Shown here in pieces: positions 1 to 7,805 of a DNA stretch of 64,000 bases (positions are counted from its first letter, which is position 1; the number at the start of each line of letters is the position of its first letter). The stretch comes from RGIG464 sp045643185. Lineage in GTDB: Bacteria > Myxococcota_A > Bradymonadia > UBA4248. The stretch is from positions 4,799 through 68,798 of the forward strand of contig JAZUKH010000279.1 in the NCBI GenBank assembly GCA_045643185.1, in the 5' to 3' direction. The position numbers were made by a program, and so were the translations under genes. A model generated the notes under the pieces. That model was given only the letters and a program-made list of their open reading frames with translations, made no database searches and had not been told where the DNA came from.

Positions 1-2
1 GG

Positions 3-653
3 GGCAATATGTCCGGCAAATCGGTCTGCAAAGGCGCCCTTCAGGTGCGTCTTGGCCTGGAATGTCGCGAAGATCGCCCGCTTTTCGGTGTGGTCTGCCG
101 ACTAGTCGACCAAAAAGGCATTCGTCTGCTCGCGCAGATCTTTGAACGTCTCATGCAACTCGACCTTCAGATCGCGCTTCTTGGCAGCGGCGAAGCCTGG
201 GCACACGGCTTCCTCAACCAGATGGCCGCGCGCTATCCCGGAAAATTCGGGCTTTATCTTGGCTACGACGAATCCCTTGCCCACCAGATCGAAGCGGGCG
301 CCGATTTCTTCCTCATGCCCAGCGTCTTCGAGCCCTGCGGCCTCAATCAACTCTACAGCCTGCGTTACGGCGCCATCCCCATCGTACACGCCGTCGGTGG
401 CCTCAACGACACCGTCGAAAACTTCGACGAATACTGGAACTGCGGCACCGGCTTCAAATACCAGGATCAAACCGCAGACGCCCTCTACAACACCATCGGC
501 TGGGCACTCAGCACTTGGTATCATCGCCCCGATTGCATCGAAAAACTCCGCGAAAACGGCATGAACAAAGTCTTTTCGTGGGAAGGCAGTGCAAACCAGT
601 ACATTGAGCTCTATCGAGAAGCCATCCAACGCAAAACGGGACATGCACGCTAG
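3..653 (+). CDS. glgA: Glycogen synthase, C-terminal part (cut by window edge)
   Basis: The frame is open to the left edge (codons before the first ATG at 9 are also open), so this is the C-terminal portion of a longer protein. It matches the second Rossmann domain of GT5 bacterial glycogen/starch synthases, which transfer glucose from ADP-glucose to growing alpha-1,4-glucan. Seen motifs: the domain start GVVCRLVDQKG, LLGSG, and the sugar-nucleotide site FEPCGLNQLYSLRYGAIPIV with the family's two spaced acidic/polar anchor residues, followed by the GGLNDTV loop. The helix closing the domain (FSWEGSANQYIELYREA) is present, so the C terminus is intact. The N-terminal acceptor domain lies outside the window. 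Confidence 0.93.
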   Translation, partial: GNMSGKSVCKGALQVRLGLECREDRPLFGVVCRLVDQKGIRLLAQIFERLMQLDLQIALLGSGEAWAHGFLNQMAARYPGKFGLYLGYDESLAHQIEAGADFFLMPSVFEPCGLNQLYSLRYGAIPIVHAVGGLNDTVENFDEYWNCGTGFKYQDQTADALYNTIGWALSTWYHRPDCIEKLRENGMNKVFSWEGSANQYIELYREAIQRKTGHAR

Positions 654-707
654 ACTTTCAAATCAATGCTTGAATTCATAGGAAAACTCTGATTATGTAT
701 AAGGAAG

Positions 708-783
708 AGGGGAAAGCCTTCCCCTACGCGGCTATTGGCGACGCCAATACGCCGCTACCCCTTCTGCCTGCGGCGCTTCCAAC
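708..783 (+). repeat. Family A palindromic intergenic element (copy 1)
   Basis: Contains AGGGG...CCCCT, then GCGGCTATTGGC-gac-GCCAATACGCCGC, then CTACCCCTTCTGCCTG. It has the same layout as the copies near 1.3, 11.1, 16.3 and 45.9 kb. The core is an inverted repeat with one unpaired C (GGC-TAT / ATA-c-GCC). Confidence 0.85.
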
Positions 784-823
784 AGGTTAATCAGCCTTTC
801 CGTTCAATTTTTGGAGATTATAA

Positions 824-1216
824 ATGGCTTATCTTGAACTTGACCTAAAAGAAATCGAAGTTGAATACGTGGCTCCCCACATTTCAACAGGCATGGAACG
901 CATCACCCTCATGCTGACGATCGTCCGCGGCGCCCGAGGCAAACGCAAACTTCTGGGTGAAGCATTTGTCCGTACGGTCTATCAACCGCTCATCCACTTC
1001 AAAGTATTTGACGAAGTCAGCGTCGAATCACTTTTCACGCGTTTTTTGCAGCAACTGATCCACCGTGGTTATCGTCCCATCCAATATCGCGAAAAAGATC
1101 TGGATGAACATCTGTCACCCTGGAAACCTTGCGATATGAGCGCACTCGACAGCAGCGACCTTGACCGCGCTGAAGAAGCTGGTATGAACATCGGCGAAAA
1201 CTTCGAAGATTTTTAG
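824..1216 (+). CDS. Conserved-looking hypothetical protein, 130 aa
   Basis: I do not recognise a family. The start is supported by a Shine-Dalgarno GGAG at 813-816, and the gene ends just before a strong terminator, so it is a genuine single-gene unit. The protein is soluble-looking, with no signal peptide or membrane segment, alternating beta-like strands in the first 70 residues (LELDLKEIEVEYV, ITLMLTIVRG) and an acidic C-terminal tail rich in Asp/Glu. It sits downstream of glgA with a repeat element between them, so it is probably transcribed separately. Confidence 0.7.
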   Translation: MAYLELDLKEIEVEYVAPHISTGMERITLMLTIVRGARGKRKLLGEAFVRTVYQPLIHFKVFDEVSVESLFTRFLQQLIHRGYRPIQYREKDLDEHLSPWKPCDMSALDSSDLDRAEEAGMNIGENFEDF

Positions 1217-1225
1217 CATCATCAA

Positions 1226-1254
1226 CGGCAGGCTTAACCGCCTGCCGCTTTTTT
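1226..1254 (+). terminator. Rho-independent terminator
   Basis: Perfect 8-bp stem CGGCAGGC/GCCTGCCG with a 6-nt loop followed by a T run, ten bases after the stop of the 130-aa gene. Confidence 0.9.
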
Positions 1255-1274
1255 GTCTCAAACACGCTTGACGA

Positions 1275-1372
1275 TGCCTGCAAACTGGCAGGCGTTGCGG
1301 GGCGCGAGCCCCGCACGGGGGGTAGCGGCGTATTTGCTTTGCAAATAGCCGCGCAGGGGGAGTCGGCCCCCG
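1275..1372 (-). repeat. Family A palindromic intergenic element (copy 2, reverse)
   Basis: Read on the - strand it has the order GCGGCTATTTGC-aaa-GCAAATACGCCGC, CTACCCCCC, then two extra GC-rich hairpins (GCGGGGC..GCCCCGC and GCCTGC..GCAGGC). The inner stem (TTTGC/GCAAA) differs from copy 1 (TTGGC/GCCAA) but stays paired. Confidence 0.85.
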
Positions 1373-1445
1373 GATACTTCTGATCTTAAAGTGCCATAAC
1401 CTGGTCGCGACCATTGTATGCCGCACCGATTTATCTTTTTGTGCC

Positions 1446-3008
1446 ATGATCGACGTAATTTTTGAAAACGATGACATCCTTGTTGTGAACAAACCCACGG
1501 GCATTCCCACGCACGCCCCGAATGACGAAAAAAAAGGCGTCGTCGAGCTGCTGCAGGACGAACGCGGCATAAAACTCGGCGTGCACAGTCGACTGGATGA
1601 AGGCACGAGCGGCACGCTCGCGTTTTCGAAATCAAGACTGGGTGCTGAAATGCTCACAAAAGCCTTCGAACTCAAAGACGTTCGCAAGTATTACTACGCG
1701 ATCGTGTGCGGCAAACCGGCCAAAGACGCGGGCGAGTGGTGTCACAAGCTGACACATCAAAACGGCGTGACGTTTGAAGACGAGAAGGGGAAGGTTGCGA
1801 AATGCAAATACCGCGTTGTGACCACGTGCGCCCCCTTCACGCTGCTTGAGCTGCAGCTTCTGACGGGCATGACGCACCAACTGCGCGTGCAATGCGCCCT
1901 TGAAGGCATGCCGATTCTGGGCGACGCGCTGTACGGCGGCGGCGATCAAGCGCCGCGCCTGTGCCTGCATGCGCACAAACTCATTTTGATGAGCGAAAAA
2001 AATCTGCCGCACTTTGTCGCGCCACTGCCTGACATCATGGTCAAACCAAGTCCAGAGAAGCTGTTCAACTTTATTTTTAAGTCGATTGCCGGACGACTTG
2101 GCGCCATGCCTGCGACCGAAGCGATCCGCGTTGCGGTGCCGCAGCACTCCGGGGTGCCTGAGATCCTCGTCGAAAAACTTGCCAACACATTGCTCGTGCG
2201 CCACCTGGAACCGGCCAAAACCTCGTTGTGGACGGCTGCGTCGCTCGAAGCGCTCATGCGCGTGGCTGACCGAGTGTTTAAATGCAGCCAGAATGCCTAT
2301 CGCGTGCACGAATCGCCCGAAAAGTCGAAAGCCTGTCGCGCCTTCGAGCGGGCGTTTGACCAAACGCCTGAACCATTCACGGCGACAGAACTGGGTCAAA
2401 AATACACGTTTGACCTGACGGGCAATGCCGTGGGCCTCTATCTCGATCAGCGTGAAAACCGTGACTGGGTCATCAAAAATGCCCACGGCAACGTGCTGAA
2501 TCTGTTTGCCTATACGTGTGCGTTCTCACTTTGTGCCGCGAAAGCCCAGGCTACGACGGGCACGGTCAGCATCGACGCGGCAAAAGCCGCGCTCAATCGC
2601 GGACGAACAAACTTTGAAGAAAACGGTCTTTCGCTCGACGGGCATCGTTTTATCGTCGAAGATGCCCAGAAATACCTCGATCGATGCGCCAAAAATGGCA
2701 CCCAGTTCGACACGATCATTTGTGATCCACCCAGCTTTGGGCGTTCGGGCAAAGTCGTGTTTTCGCTCGACGACGCGCTGGAAGACCTCGTGATGGGCTG
2801 TGTCCGTGTTGCTGCCCCCGGCGCCACGATCCTGTTCTGCATCAATCACCGAAAGATCCGCTTGTCGCGCTTCAAACAGGCTTTCGAAAAAGCACTCAAC
2901 GCCTGTCAAAAACGCACGGCAGCCTTTGAAGCGTTCATCAACGATGACGCGTGTGGTCCGCTCGGCGTTGGCACCGACCTCAAAACCATTCGCGTCACGC
3001 TCAAATAA
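1446..3008 (+). CDS. Fused RluA-type pseudouridine synthase / RlmI-like SAM methyltransferase
   Basis: The 520-aa protein has two RNA-modification enzymes in one chain. Residues 1-about 210 match the RluA family of pseudouridine synthases: FENDDILVVNKPTGIPTH, the catalytic motif SRLDEGTSG with Asp51, GMTHQLRVQ and LHAHKLIL. Residues about 225-520 match the catalytic half of class I rRNA cytosine methyltransferases of the RlmI type: VGLYLDQRENR, the SAM-binding LNLFAYTCAFS, and the DPPSF motif at Asp427. The PUA domain typical of stand-alone RlmI is absent, and the synthase takes its place. RNA target unknown, probably rRNA. The ATG at 1446 has no clear Shine-Dalgarno sequence. A separate RlmI homologue is encoded at 18366-19610. 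Confidence 0.9.
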   Translation: MIDVIFENDDILVVNKPTGIPTHAPNDEKKGVVELLQDERGIKLGVHSRLDEGTSGTLAFSKSRLGAEMLTKAFELKDVRKYYYAIVCGKPAKDAGEWCHKLTHQNGVTFEDEKGKVAKCKYRVVTTCAPFTLLELQLLTGMTHQLRVQCALEGMPILGDALYGGGDQAPRLCLHAHKLILMSEKNLPHFVAPLPDIMVKPSPEKLFNFIFKSIAGRLGAMPATEAIRVAVPQHSGVPEILVEKLANTLLVRHLEPAKTSLWTAASLEALMRVADRVFKCSQNAYRVHESPEKSKACRAFERAFDQTPEPFTATELGQKYTFDLTGNAVGLYLDQRENRDWVIKNAHGNVLNLFAYTCAFSLCAAKAQATTGTVSIDAAKAALNRGRTNFEENGLSLDGHRFIVEDAQKYLDRCAKNGTQFDTIICDPPSFGRSGKVVFSLDDALEDLVMGCVRVAAPGATILFCINHRKIRLSRFKQAFEKALNACQKRTAAFEAFINDDACGPLGVGTDLKTIRVTLK

Positions 3009-3033
3009 ACTCAATTAAAATAGATGAGTTTTG

Positions 3034-3053
3034 GCGCCGACACACGTCGGCGC
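3034..3053. other. Hairpin between convergent genes
   Basis: GCGCCGAC-acac-GTCGGCGC, an 8-bp perfect stem in the 51-bp gap between two converging genes. No T tract adjoins it, so it may be a weak or factor-assisted bidirectional terminator. Confidence 0.5.
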
Positions 3054-3059
3054 ACTCAC

Positions 3060-4106
3060 CTAGGCGTGCGGCAGCATACACGTCACAAAACAAAGTGCCG
3101 ACGCACAATCAAACTCGATCTCGCTGAACTGCGCCGAGATCATGCCAGACTCACCCGTCGCAAACGCCATTGACGATTCCGCGCTACGACAGGTACAACG
3201 GCCTTCCAACGTAATCAGGCTCTTGAGCTCAGAGGGCAACGACAAAGTCGCGCGCCCCGTTCCCTGAAGCACGAAAAACACGAGCTCGTTGCGTATTGTA
3301 ATTTTGCGAACACAGAACGACGGCGTCTCAACGACCGACACAGCCGGCAGCACAAAGTCGTCTGCCGCCATGACGTTGCGCTCAAGATTCACCCAGTTCA
3401 GCCCGGCCTCAACGTGAAGCGGCCGATACGCACCGTTTTCATCCAACGAGCCCTCGGCATTATAGCGTCGATTCCAGTCATACAAGCGTAGCGTCAGACC
3501 ATTCTTACCCGGCTTCATGACCTGCGGTTCGACGACCGACACGCCCTTCCCCAGGGCGTGCACGACACCTGGTGGTATCATCACCATTTCGTGGGCATGA
3601 ACCGGCACAAAACGCAAGTCATCGCGCAGATCACCGTGCGAGTAAAGCGTCTCACGAAGCCTGTCTAACGTCACATGCGGTTGAAAACCAAGATAGATAC
3701 CGGCATTCGGTTCGGCGTGAAGCACGTACCAGGCTTCCCACTTGCCCGACATGCCTTGTTCAGCGATCTCGGCTTCGACAGGCGGATGAATTTGAACCGA
3801 CAAGTCCATCGCCGCGTCGATCGTTTTGATCAGCATCGGCGTGCTCTTGCCCCAGTGCGAAATGTGACCCGCGCTCAACCACGAAGCGGATTCAGTATCC
3901 AAAATGTCATATAGCGGACGATCCGTCTCAAGTTCACGGGACGGAAATTCTTTGAAAACTGAAAAATCCCACGATTCGCCCACAGGTTTATCAAACTGAG
4001 CCCAGCGTTCGCCTGCGCGGTACACGCGCGGAATGCGCTTACCGCCCCACGGCGTTCTTTGCGGACTCATAATATTATCATTGCGAAATTTAAGAATACC
4101 AAACAT
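3060..4106 (-). CDS. manA: Mannose-6-phosphate isomerase, class I type
   Basis: Interconverts fructose-6-phosphate and mannose-6-phosphate, feeding mannose into polysaccharide synthesis. Seen motifs: GESWDFSVF, LSVQIHP (Gln and His zinc ligands), GKWEAWYVLHAEPNAGIYLGF (Glu ligand), MIPPGVVHALGKGVSVVEPQ (second His) and LRLYDW. The length of 348 aa fits the short bacterial class I enzymes. No good Shine-Dalgarno sequence precedes the first ATG; an internal ATG 12 codons on (4070) is an alternative start. The next gene on the same strand, upstream, is a glycosyltransferase, which fits a role in glycan building. Confidence 0.9.
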   Translation of the reverse strand: MFGILKFRNDNIMSPQRTPWGGKRIPRVYRAGERWAQFDKPVGESWDFSVFKEFPSRELETDRPLYDILDTESASWLSAGHISHWGKSTPMLIKTIDAAMDLSVQIHPPVEAEIAEQGMSGKWEAWYVLHAEPNAGIYLGFQPHVTLDRLRETLYSHGDLRDDLRFVPVHAHEMVMIPPGVVHALGKGVSVVEPQVMKPGKNGLTLRLYDWNRRYNAEGSLDENGAYRPLHVEAGLNWVNLERNVMAADDFVLPAVSVVETPSFCVRKITIRNELVFFVLQGTGRATLSLPSELKSLITLEGRCTCRSAESSMAFATGESGMISAQFSEIEFDCASALCFVTCMLPHA

Positions 4107-4183
4107 GAATTTACCAAATCAGCCCATACAAAAAGCACAACACAGCCCTAGGCTGCGCTCAAACAACCAACATTTCTTCTAAT

Positions 4184-5287
4184 TTATTGCTTTGACCCAC
4201 TAAAATCGAAGAGTTGTTCCCACTTCTCGCGGTTATTTTCCCAGGAATTCTCGGTTATCCAGGCCAATGCCTTATCGGCCTTTTGTGTGAGTGGTTCGCC
4301 TGCAGAAAGATCATTAAAGAAGTGAACGATGGCGTTTGTAAGTGCTTTCACATGTTCTTCGGGCGAGTCGTAGTTGTAAAACCATCCGACCTCGTCGTAA
4401 TTTGGATTATCTTTGATACTGCCAATGAGCGGCATGATCATCGGCTTGTGATACGAACAAGCCATCCAGAACGTTCCGGAATTGAGCGAACTGCGCTGGT
4501 CATAAGGCGCAACGAGCGCTTCAGCCAGATCTAAATAATCACCCAATTCTTCATTGGCCACATAGTCGATGTGAAAACGAACGAGATCCGACGTTTTTTC
4601 AAAAGCGTGGTTGAGCTCATCAATGTATTGTTTGGAGCTGCATTTTCCAACGATCAAAAGCGTGACATCACGTTTGCCCGTCTCTTCCACAGCTTTTTCG
4701 AAGCCTTCCAGCAGGATCTCGATATTTTTATAGGGCGCGATACTGCCCGAAAATAGCAAAACCTTGTGATCTTCCGGAATATTAAACTTTTTCTTAAGAT
4801 CAGCCCCCGTGCGACCGTAGTTATTAAAGTAATCCCCATGAGGCACGACGACACATTTGTCACGATACGGCGCTACGATCGGCAAATCCAGGGATTCACG
4901 ACACAACAAATGAATGCGCGAAGCATGTTTGGCAACCGTCTCCATGACTTTTTTAGAATACACATCGGTCGCCTTGTCATGCGCAACCTTATTGTGCAGC
5001 GTCCAAACGATGTTTTTGCCCGTCAAAGCGAAATAATACACAAACGCCTGACGCGCCCGACAAGAGATCATGCGCTCAAAGTCGTTTTTGCCTTTAACGC
5101 GCTCTATCCAGTTAAAATGCACCGTGTCACACGTAAACAGCGGCAACAAATAATGCGAGAGCAATTCGTCAGCGCCAACAACATCGTATGCCTTGGAAAG
5201 CAAATTCACAAGGTTGGGCAAATATAGATTGGCTGCCTTACGGGCAACCGGGTACATCAAAATTTGAGTTTTTTTAGATCTAGCCAT
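4184..5287 (-). CDS. GT4-type glycosyltransferase
   Basis: A 367-aa cytoplasmic protein with a GT-B fold. The C-terminal half (about residues 145-340) has the group 1/GT4 pattern: VLLFSGSIAPYKNIEILLEGF, TLLIVGK, and the region near ADEALVAPYDQRSSLNSGTFWMA-like spacing, where the usual E-x7-E donor-binding element is weakly conserved (SLNSG instead of EGFG). The N-terminal half begins with a basic stretch and has short beta strands (ILMYPVARK, DTVHFNWIE). The acceptor and sugar donor cannot be predicted. manA follows in the same direction after a 77-bp gap, and the two may be cotranscribed. Confidence 0.82.
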   Translation of the reverse strand: MARSKKTQILMYPVARKAANLYLPNLVNLLSKAYDVVGADELLSHYLLPLFTCDTVHFNWIERVKGKNDFERMISCRARQAFVYYFALTGKNIVWTLHNKVAHDKATDVYSKKVMETVAKHASRIHLLCRESLDLPIVAPYRDKCVVVPHGDYFNNYGRTGADLKKKFNIPEDHKVLLFSGSIAPYKNIEILLEGFEKAVEETGKRDVTLLIVGKCSSKQYIDELNHAFEKTSDLVRFHIDYVANEELGDYLDLAEALVAPYDQRSSLNSGTFWMACSYHKPMIMPLIGSIKDNPNYDEVGWFYNYDSPEEHVKALTNAIVHFFNDLSAGEPLTQKADKALAWITENSWENNREKWEQLFDFSGSKQ

Positions 5288-5626
5288 GATAGTTTTCAGT
5301 ATATCTGTCTAAACACCGACCGCGTTGGTCAGCATTCAATGACATATAAAGCGTAGCGTGGGGCTATTCAGTTCGTTCAGTGCGCCACATGACGCATTGC
5401 GGCCCCAAAAGCACGCCCTTTTACATTCAATCCAGATTCCATTCAAACTTTATTACAAATCATGGCTTACAAACAGAACCGAGCGCCCTCAGCGACAGTA
5501 CATTCTTCAAATTGTGTCAGTTACAAGACGTATCATTTCAACCGTTGAATTAACAAAATTTGTCGATACACTGCTTGCCCATTCGGCAGTTGTGCCGGCA
5601 ATCACACAACGATATGGAGATGACTT
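5288..5626. other. Intergenic region without recognisable feature
   Basis: 339 bp between divergently transcribed genes. It must hold two promoters, but I could not assign convincing -35/-10 pairs, and I see no repeat-family element or RNA gene. Confidence 0.5.
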
Positions 5627-7651
5627 ATGCTCAATTTAGTAAACCTGTTACTGGTTTTGACCATATCTGCCATCATGACGGGCAGCAATGCGAATGTTGG
5701 CCCAGGCGGACCGGGCATGATGCCGCCACCCGGCGGACACGGCGGACCAGGCATGCCGCCACCGCCACCGATGATGCACGGCGACCTGACCGGCAAGACC
5801 GGTGAATTTATTCCCGTTCCAGAAGTGAACGTCATGCCCCCGCTTGAAGCCGAACCCACCTTCGATGCCTCTCAGTGTATTGCCATCGACCTCGCCCATG
5901 CCAAATCCCCCAACGACAACCTCGTGATCGTCAAAAACGACAAAGATGATCCGACCCAGATCGAGATCAAACTCGCCGTTGACAACGCCTGCATCAAACT
6001 CGTCGGTGCCTGGAACGGCAGCGTCGTTTTCAAAAATCCAAACAGTTACAACGCCAACGTCATTTTGGACAACGTCAAGCTGACCGCCAAAGACGGCGCT
6101 CCCGCTTTTCTCAAACTCAAAAGCTCCAGAAAAGACGCTGGTGTCCGCTATAACCTGCATTTGGTCGGTCAAAACACCATCGAAGGCGGCTACACAAAAA
6201 AATCTAACAAAATCATTGAATGTGAACCGAGCCTCGACATCACCGGCACGGGCAGTTTGAACGTCATTGCCCACTATAAAACTGGCATTGACGTCGGCGA
6301 CGCACTCAAGATCTACAACGGCACGACGCGTATTACCGTCGATCGCACAGAAAACACCGTTTGGGCTGCCAAAGATGACTCCGACCAAGTCGAAATCGAA
6401 AAAGGCTTCGGCATCAAAGCCACGAACAGCTTTGAAATGGTCGGTGGCGCACTCGTCATCAATGGACACGACACCAAGATCGACGACGGCTACCAGACGC
6501 GAGGCATCAAAGTCGACGGCAGTGAATCTGACTATGGCGCCGGTAAAGGCTTTATCAAGATCTCCAACGGCGATGTCGTCATTCAAACCGATGGCAAGGG
6601 CATGTCCGCCGGTTGGAAAGTAAGCGAAGACGCTGAAACGCCGACCACGTCGGACGACCCGATACCCGACGTCATGATCTCCGGCGGTCGCTTCAGGATC
6701 ACGACGTTTAGCACGCCGATCGAGTCAATGGGATTCCCCGGTCAGAAAAAGGAAGTCGACCCCAACGCGACACCAGACCTTAGTCCCGAAGGCATCGAAG
6801 CCAAGCACCACCTCACGATCACAGGTGGCGAATTTCTTATTCGCACGACCGATGACGGCATTCAGGCCGCCGAAAAAGTCACGTTGGCCGGCGGCACCGG
6901 CATCGTCATGTCTCCGGGCAACGACGCAGTCGACAGCAACGGCGTCATAGCCATCGACGGCGGCACCTGGGCGATCTTCGGCTCTGGGGCGCCTGAAACC
7001 GGGCTGGACGCGGATTCTTCCAAAAATGTCTCATACAGCGGCGGCTGGCTCTTCGCCATGGGAGGCGATAACAACGCGCCCGGCACGGTCACCGCGCCCG
7101 GCTCGTTCGTTCAAAAATCCAATGGCGGACATGGTGGACCCGGCGGACATGGCGGTCCCGGCAGACATGGCGGACCAGGCGAGATGATGCCGCCACAGGA
7201 TGGCATGGGCGGACCCGGCGGACGACCCGGTGACATGATGCCGCCACCAGGTGGCATGGGCGGACCCGGCGGCGAACAGGTCAAACTGGCCGGCAAATAC
7301 ATCGCCGTCACAGCCGTCGATTCTGACGACGTCATTGCCGCAGTACGTGTGCCCGACAGCTACGAAGGCGGCTCCGGAATCCTCGTCCTCAACGACGCCT
7401 TCGTCAAAGACACGGTCTATACGCTCCACATCGGCCCAGACCTCCAGGCTGCGTCCGACGCGACCTGGTATGGCGACGTCATTCTGAACGGCAATGCCAA
7501 AGTCTCGGGCGGCGAAAGTGAACCCGTCACAGGCGGCCTTTCGACCGGTCACGACATGGGACCGGGCGGTCCCGGCGGTCATCGAGGCCCGCGCGGTCAA
7601 CAAAGTCGCGCGGCCAAGATCATGAACGCCATCATTATGTCGATCCGCTAA
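5627..7651 (+). CDS. Secreted Cthe_2159-like carbohydrate-binding beta-helix protein
   Basis: A 674-aa exported protein. The Shine-Dalgarno GGAGA at 5616-5620 fixes the start, and a hydrophobic signal peptide (LLLVLTISAIMTG) follows. A Gly/Pro/Met-rich spacer comes at residues 24-48. The body (about 75-480) matches the Cthe_2159/DUF4353 family, parallel beta-helix proteins known to bind polygalacturonic acid: IEGGYTKKSNKIIECEPSLD-type rungs, repeated GGxxxI/VxT turns and SPGNDAVDSNG. A second collagen-like Gly-Gly-Pro-Gly stretch with His/Arg (about 495-545) separates a C-terminal beta domain that resembles the family's terminal module. It probably sits at the cell surface or in the medium and binds glycans; no catalytic residues are evident. 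Confidence 0.82.
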   Translation: MLNLVNLLLVLTISAIMTGSNANVGPGGPGMMPPPGGHGGPGMPPPPPMMHGDLTGKTGEFIPVPEVNVMPPLEAEPTFDASQCIAIDLAHAKSPNDNLVIVKNDKDDPTQIEIKLAVDNACIKLVGAWNGSVVFKNPNSYNANVILDNVKLTAKDGAPAFLKLKSSRKDAGVRYNLHLVGQNTIEGGYTKKSNKIIECEPSLDITGTGSLNVIAHYKTGIDVGDALKIYNGTTRITVDRTENTVWAAKDDSDQVEIEKGFGIKATNSFEMVGGALVINGHDTKIDDGYQTRGIKVDGSESDYGAGKGFIKISNGDVVIQTDGKGMSAGWKVSEDAETPTTSDDPIPDVMISGGRFRITTFSTPIESMGFPGQKKEVDPNATPDLSPEGIEAKHHLTITGGEFLIRTTDDGIQAAEKVTLAGGTGIVMSPGNDAVDSNGVIAIDGGTWAIFGSGAPETGLDADSSKNVSYSGGWLFAMGGDNNAPGTVTAPGSFVQKSNGGHGGPGGHGGPGRHGGPGEMMPPQDGMGGPGGRPGDMMPPPGGMGGPGGEQVKLAGKYIAVTAVDSDDVIAAVRVPDSYEGGSGILVLNDAFVKDTVYTLHIGPDLQAASDATWYGDVILNGNAKVSGGESEPVTGGLSTGHDMGPGGPGGHRGPRGQQSRAAKIMNAIIMSIR

Positions 7652-7662
7652 CGCGACCAAAC

Positions 7663-7689
7663 GTAGAGACGCATTTTTCGCGTCTCTAC
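7663..7689. repeat. GTAGAGACG hairpin, stand-alone copy
   Basis: GTAGAGACGC-atttttc-GCGTCTCTAC, a 10-bp perfect stem, 11 bp after the preceding stop. The same stem end (GTAGAGACG/CGTCTCTAC) recurs inside family A elements at 45933-45961 and partly at 32218-32242. It may also act as a terminator. Confidence 0.7.
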
Positions 7690-7805
7690 CAACGATGGCT
7701 CAACGCCAGCTTGTCTAGCATGACGATTTATTCCCTGTTTTCGCGCCGTTATGCTACCATGCGCGCGCTGCATGATGCGGCGACGCATGAAAAAAGGATT
7801 TTGAT

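Noticed and set aside
5358..5639. 93-codon ORF upstream of the beta-helix protein
   Set aside because: It overlaps the start of a well-supported gene and has a basic, low-complexity product with no Shine-Dalgarno sequence.
7652..7805. glmS ribozyme or other riboswitch upstream of glmS
   Set aside because: The 154-bp leader shows only one simple hairpin and lacks the expected conserved core.
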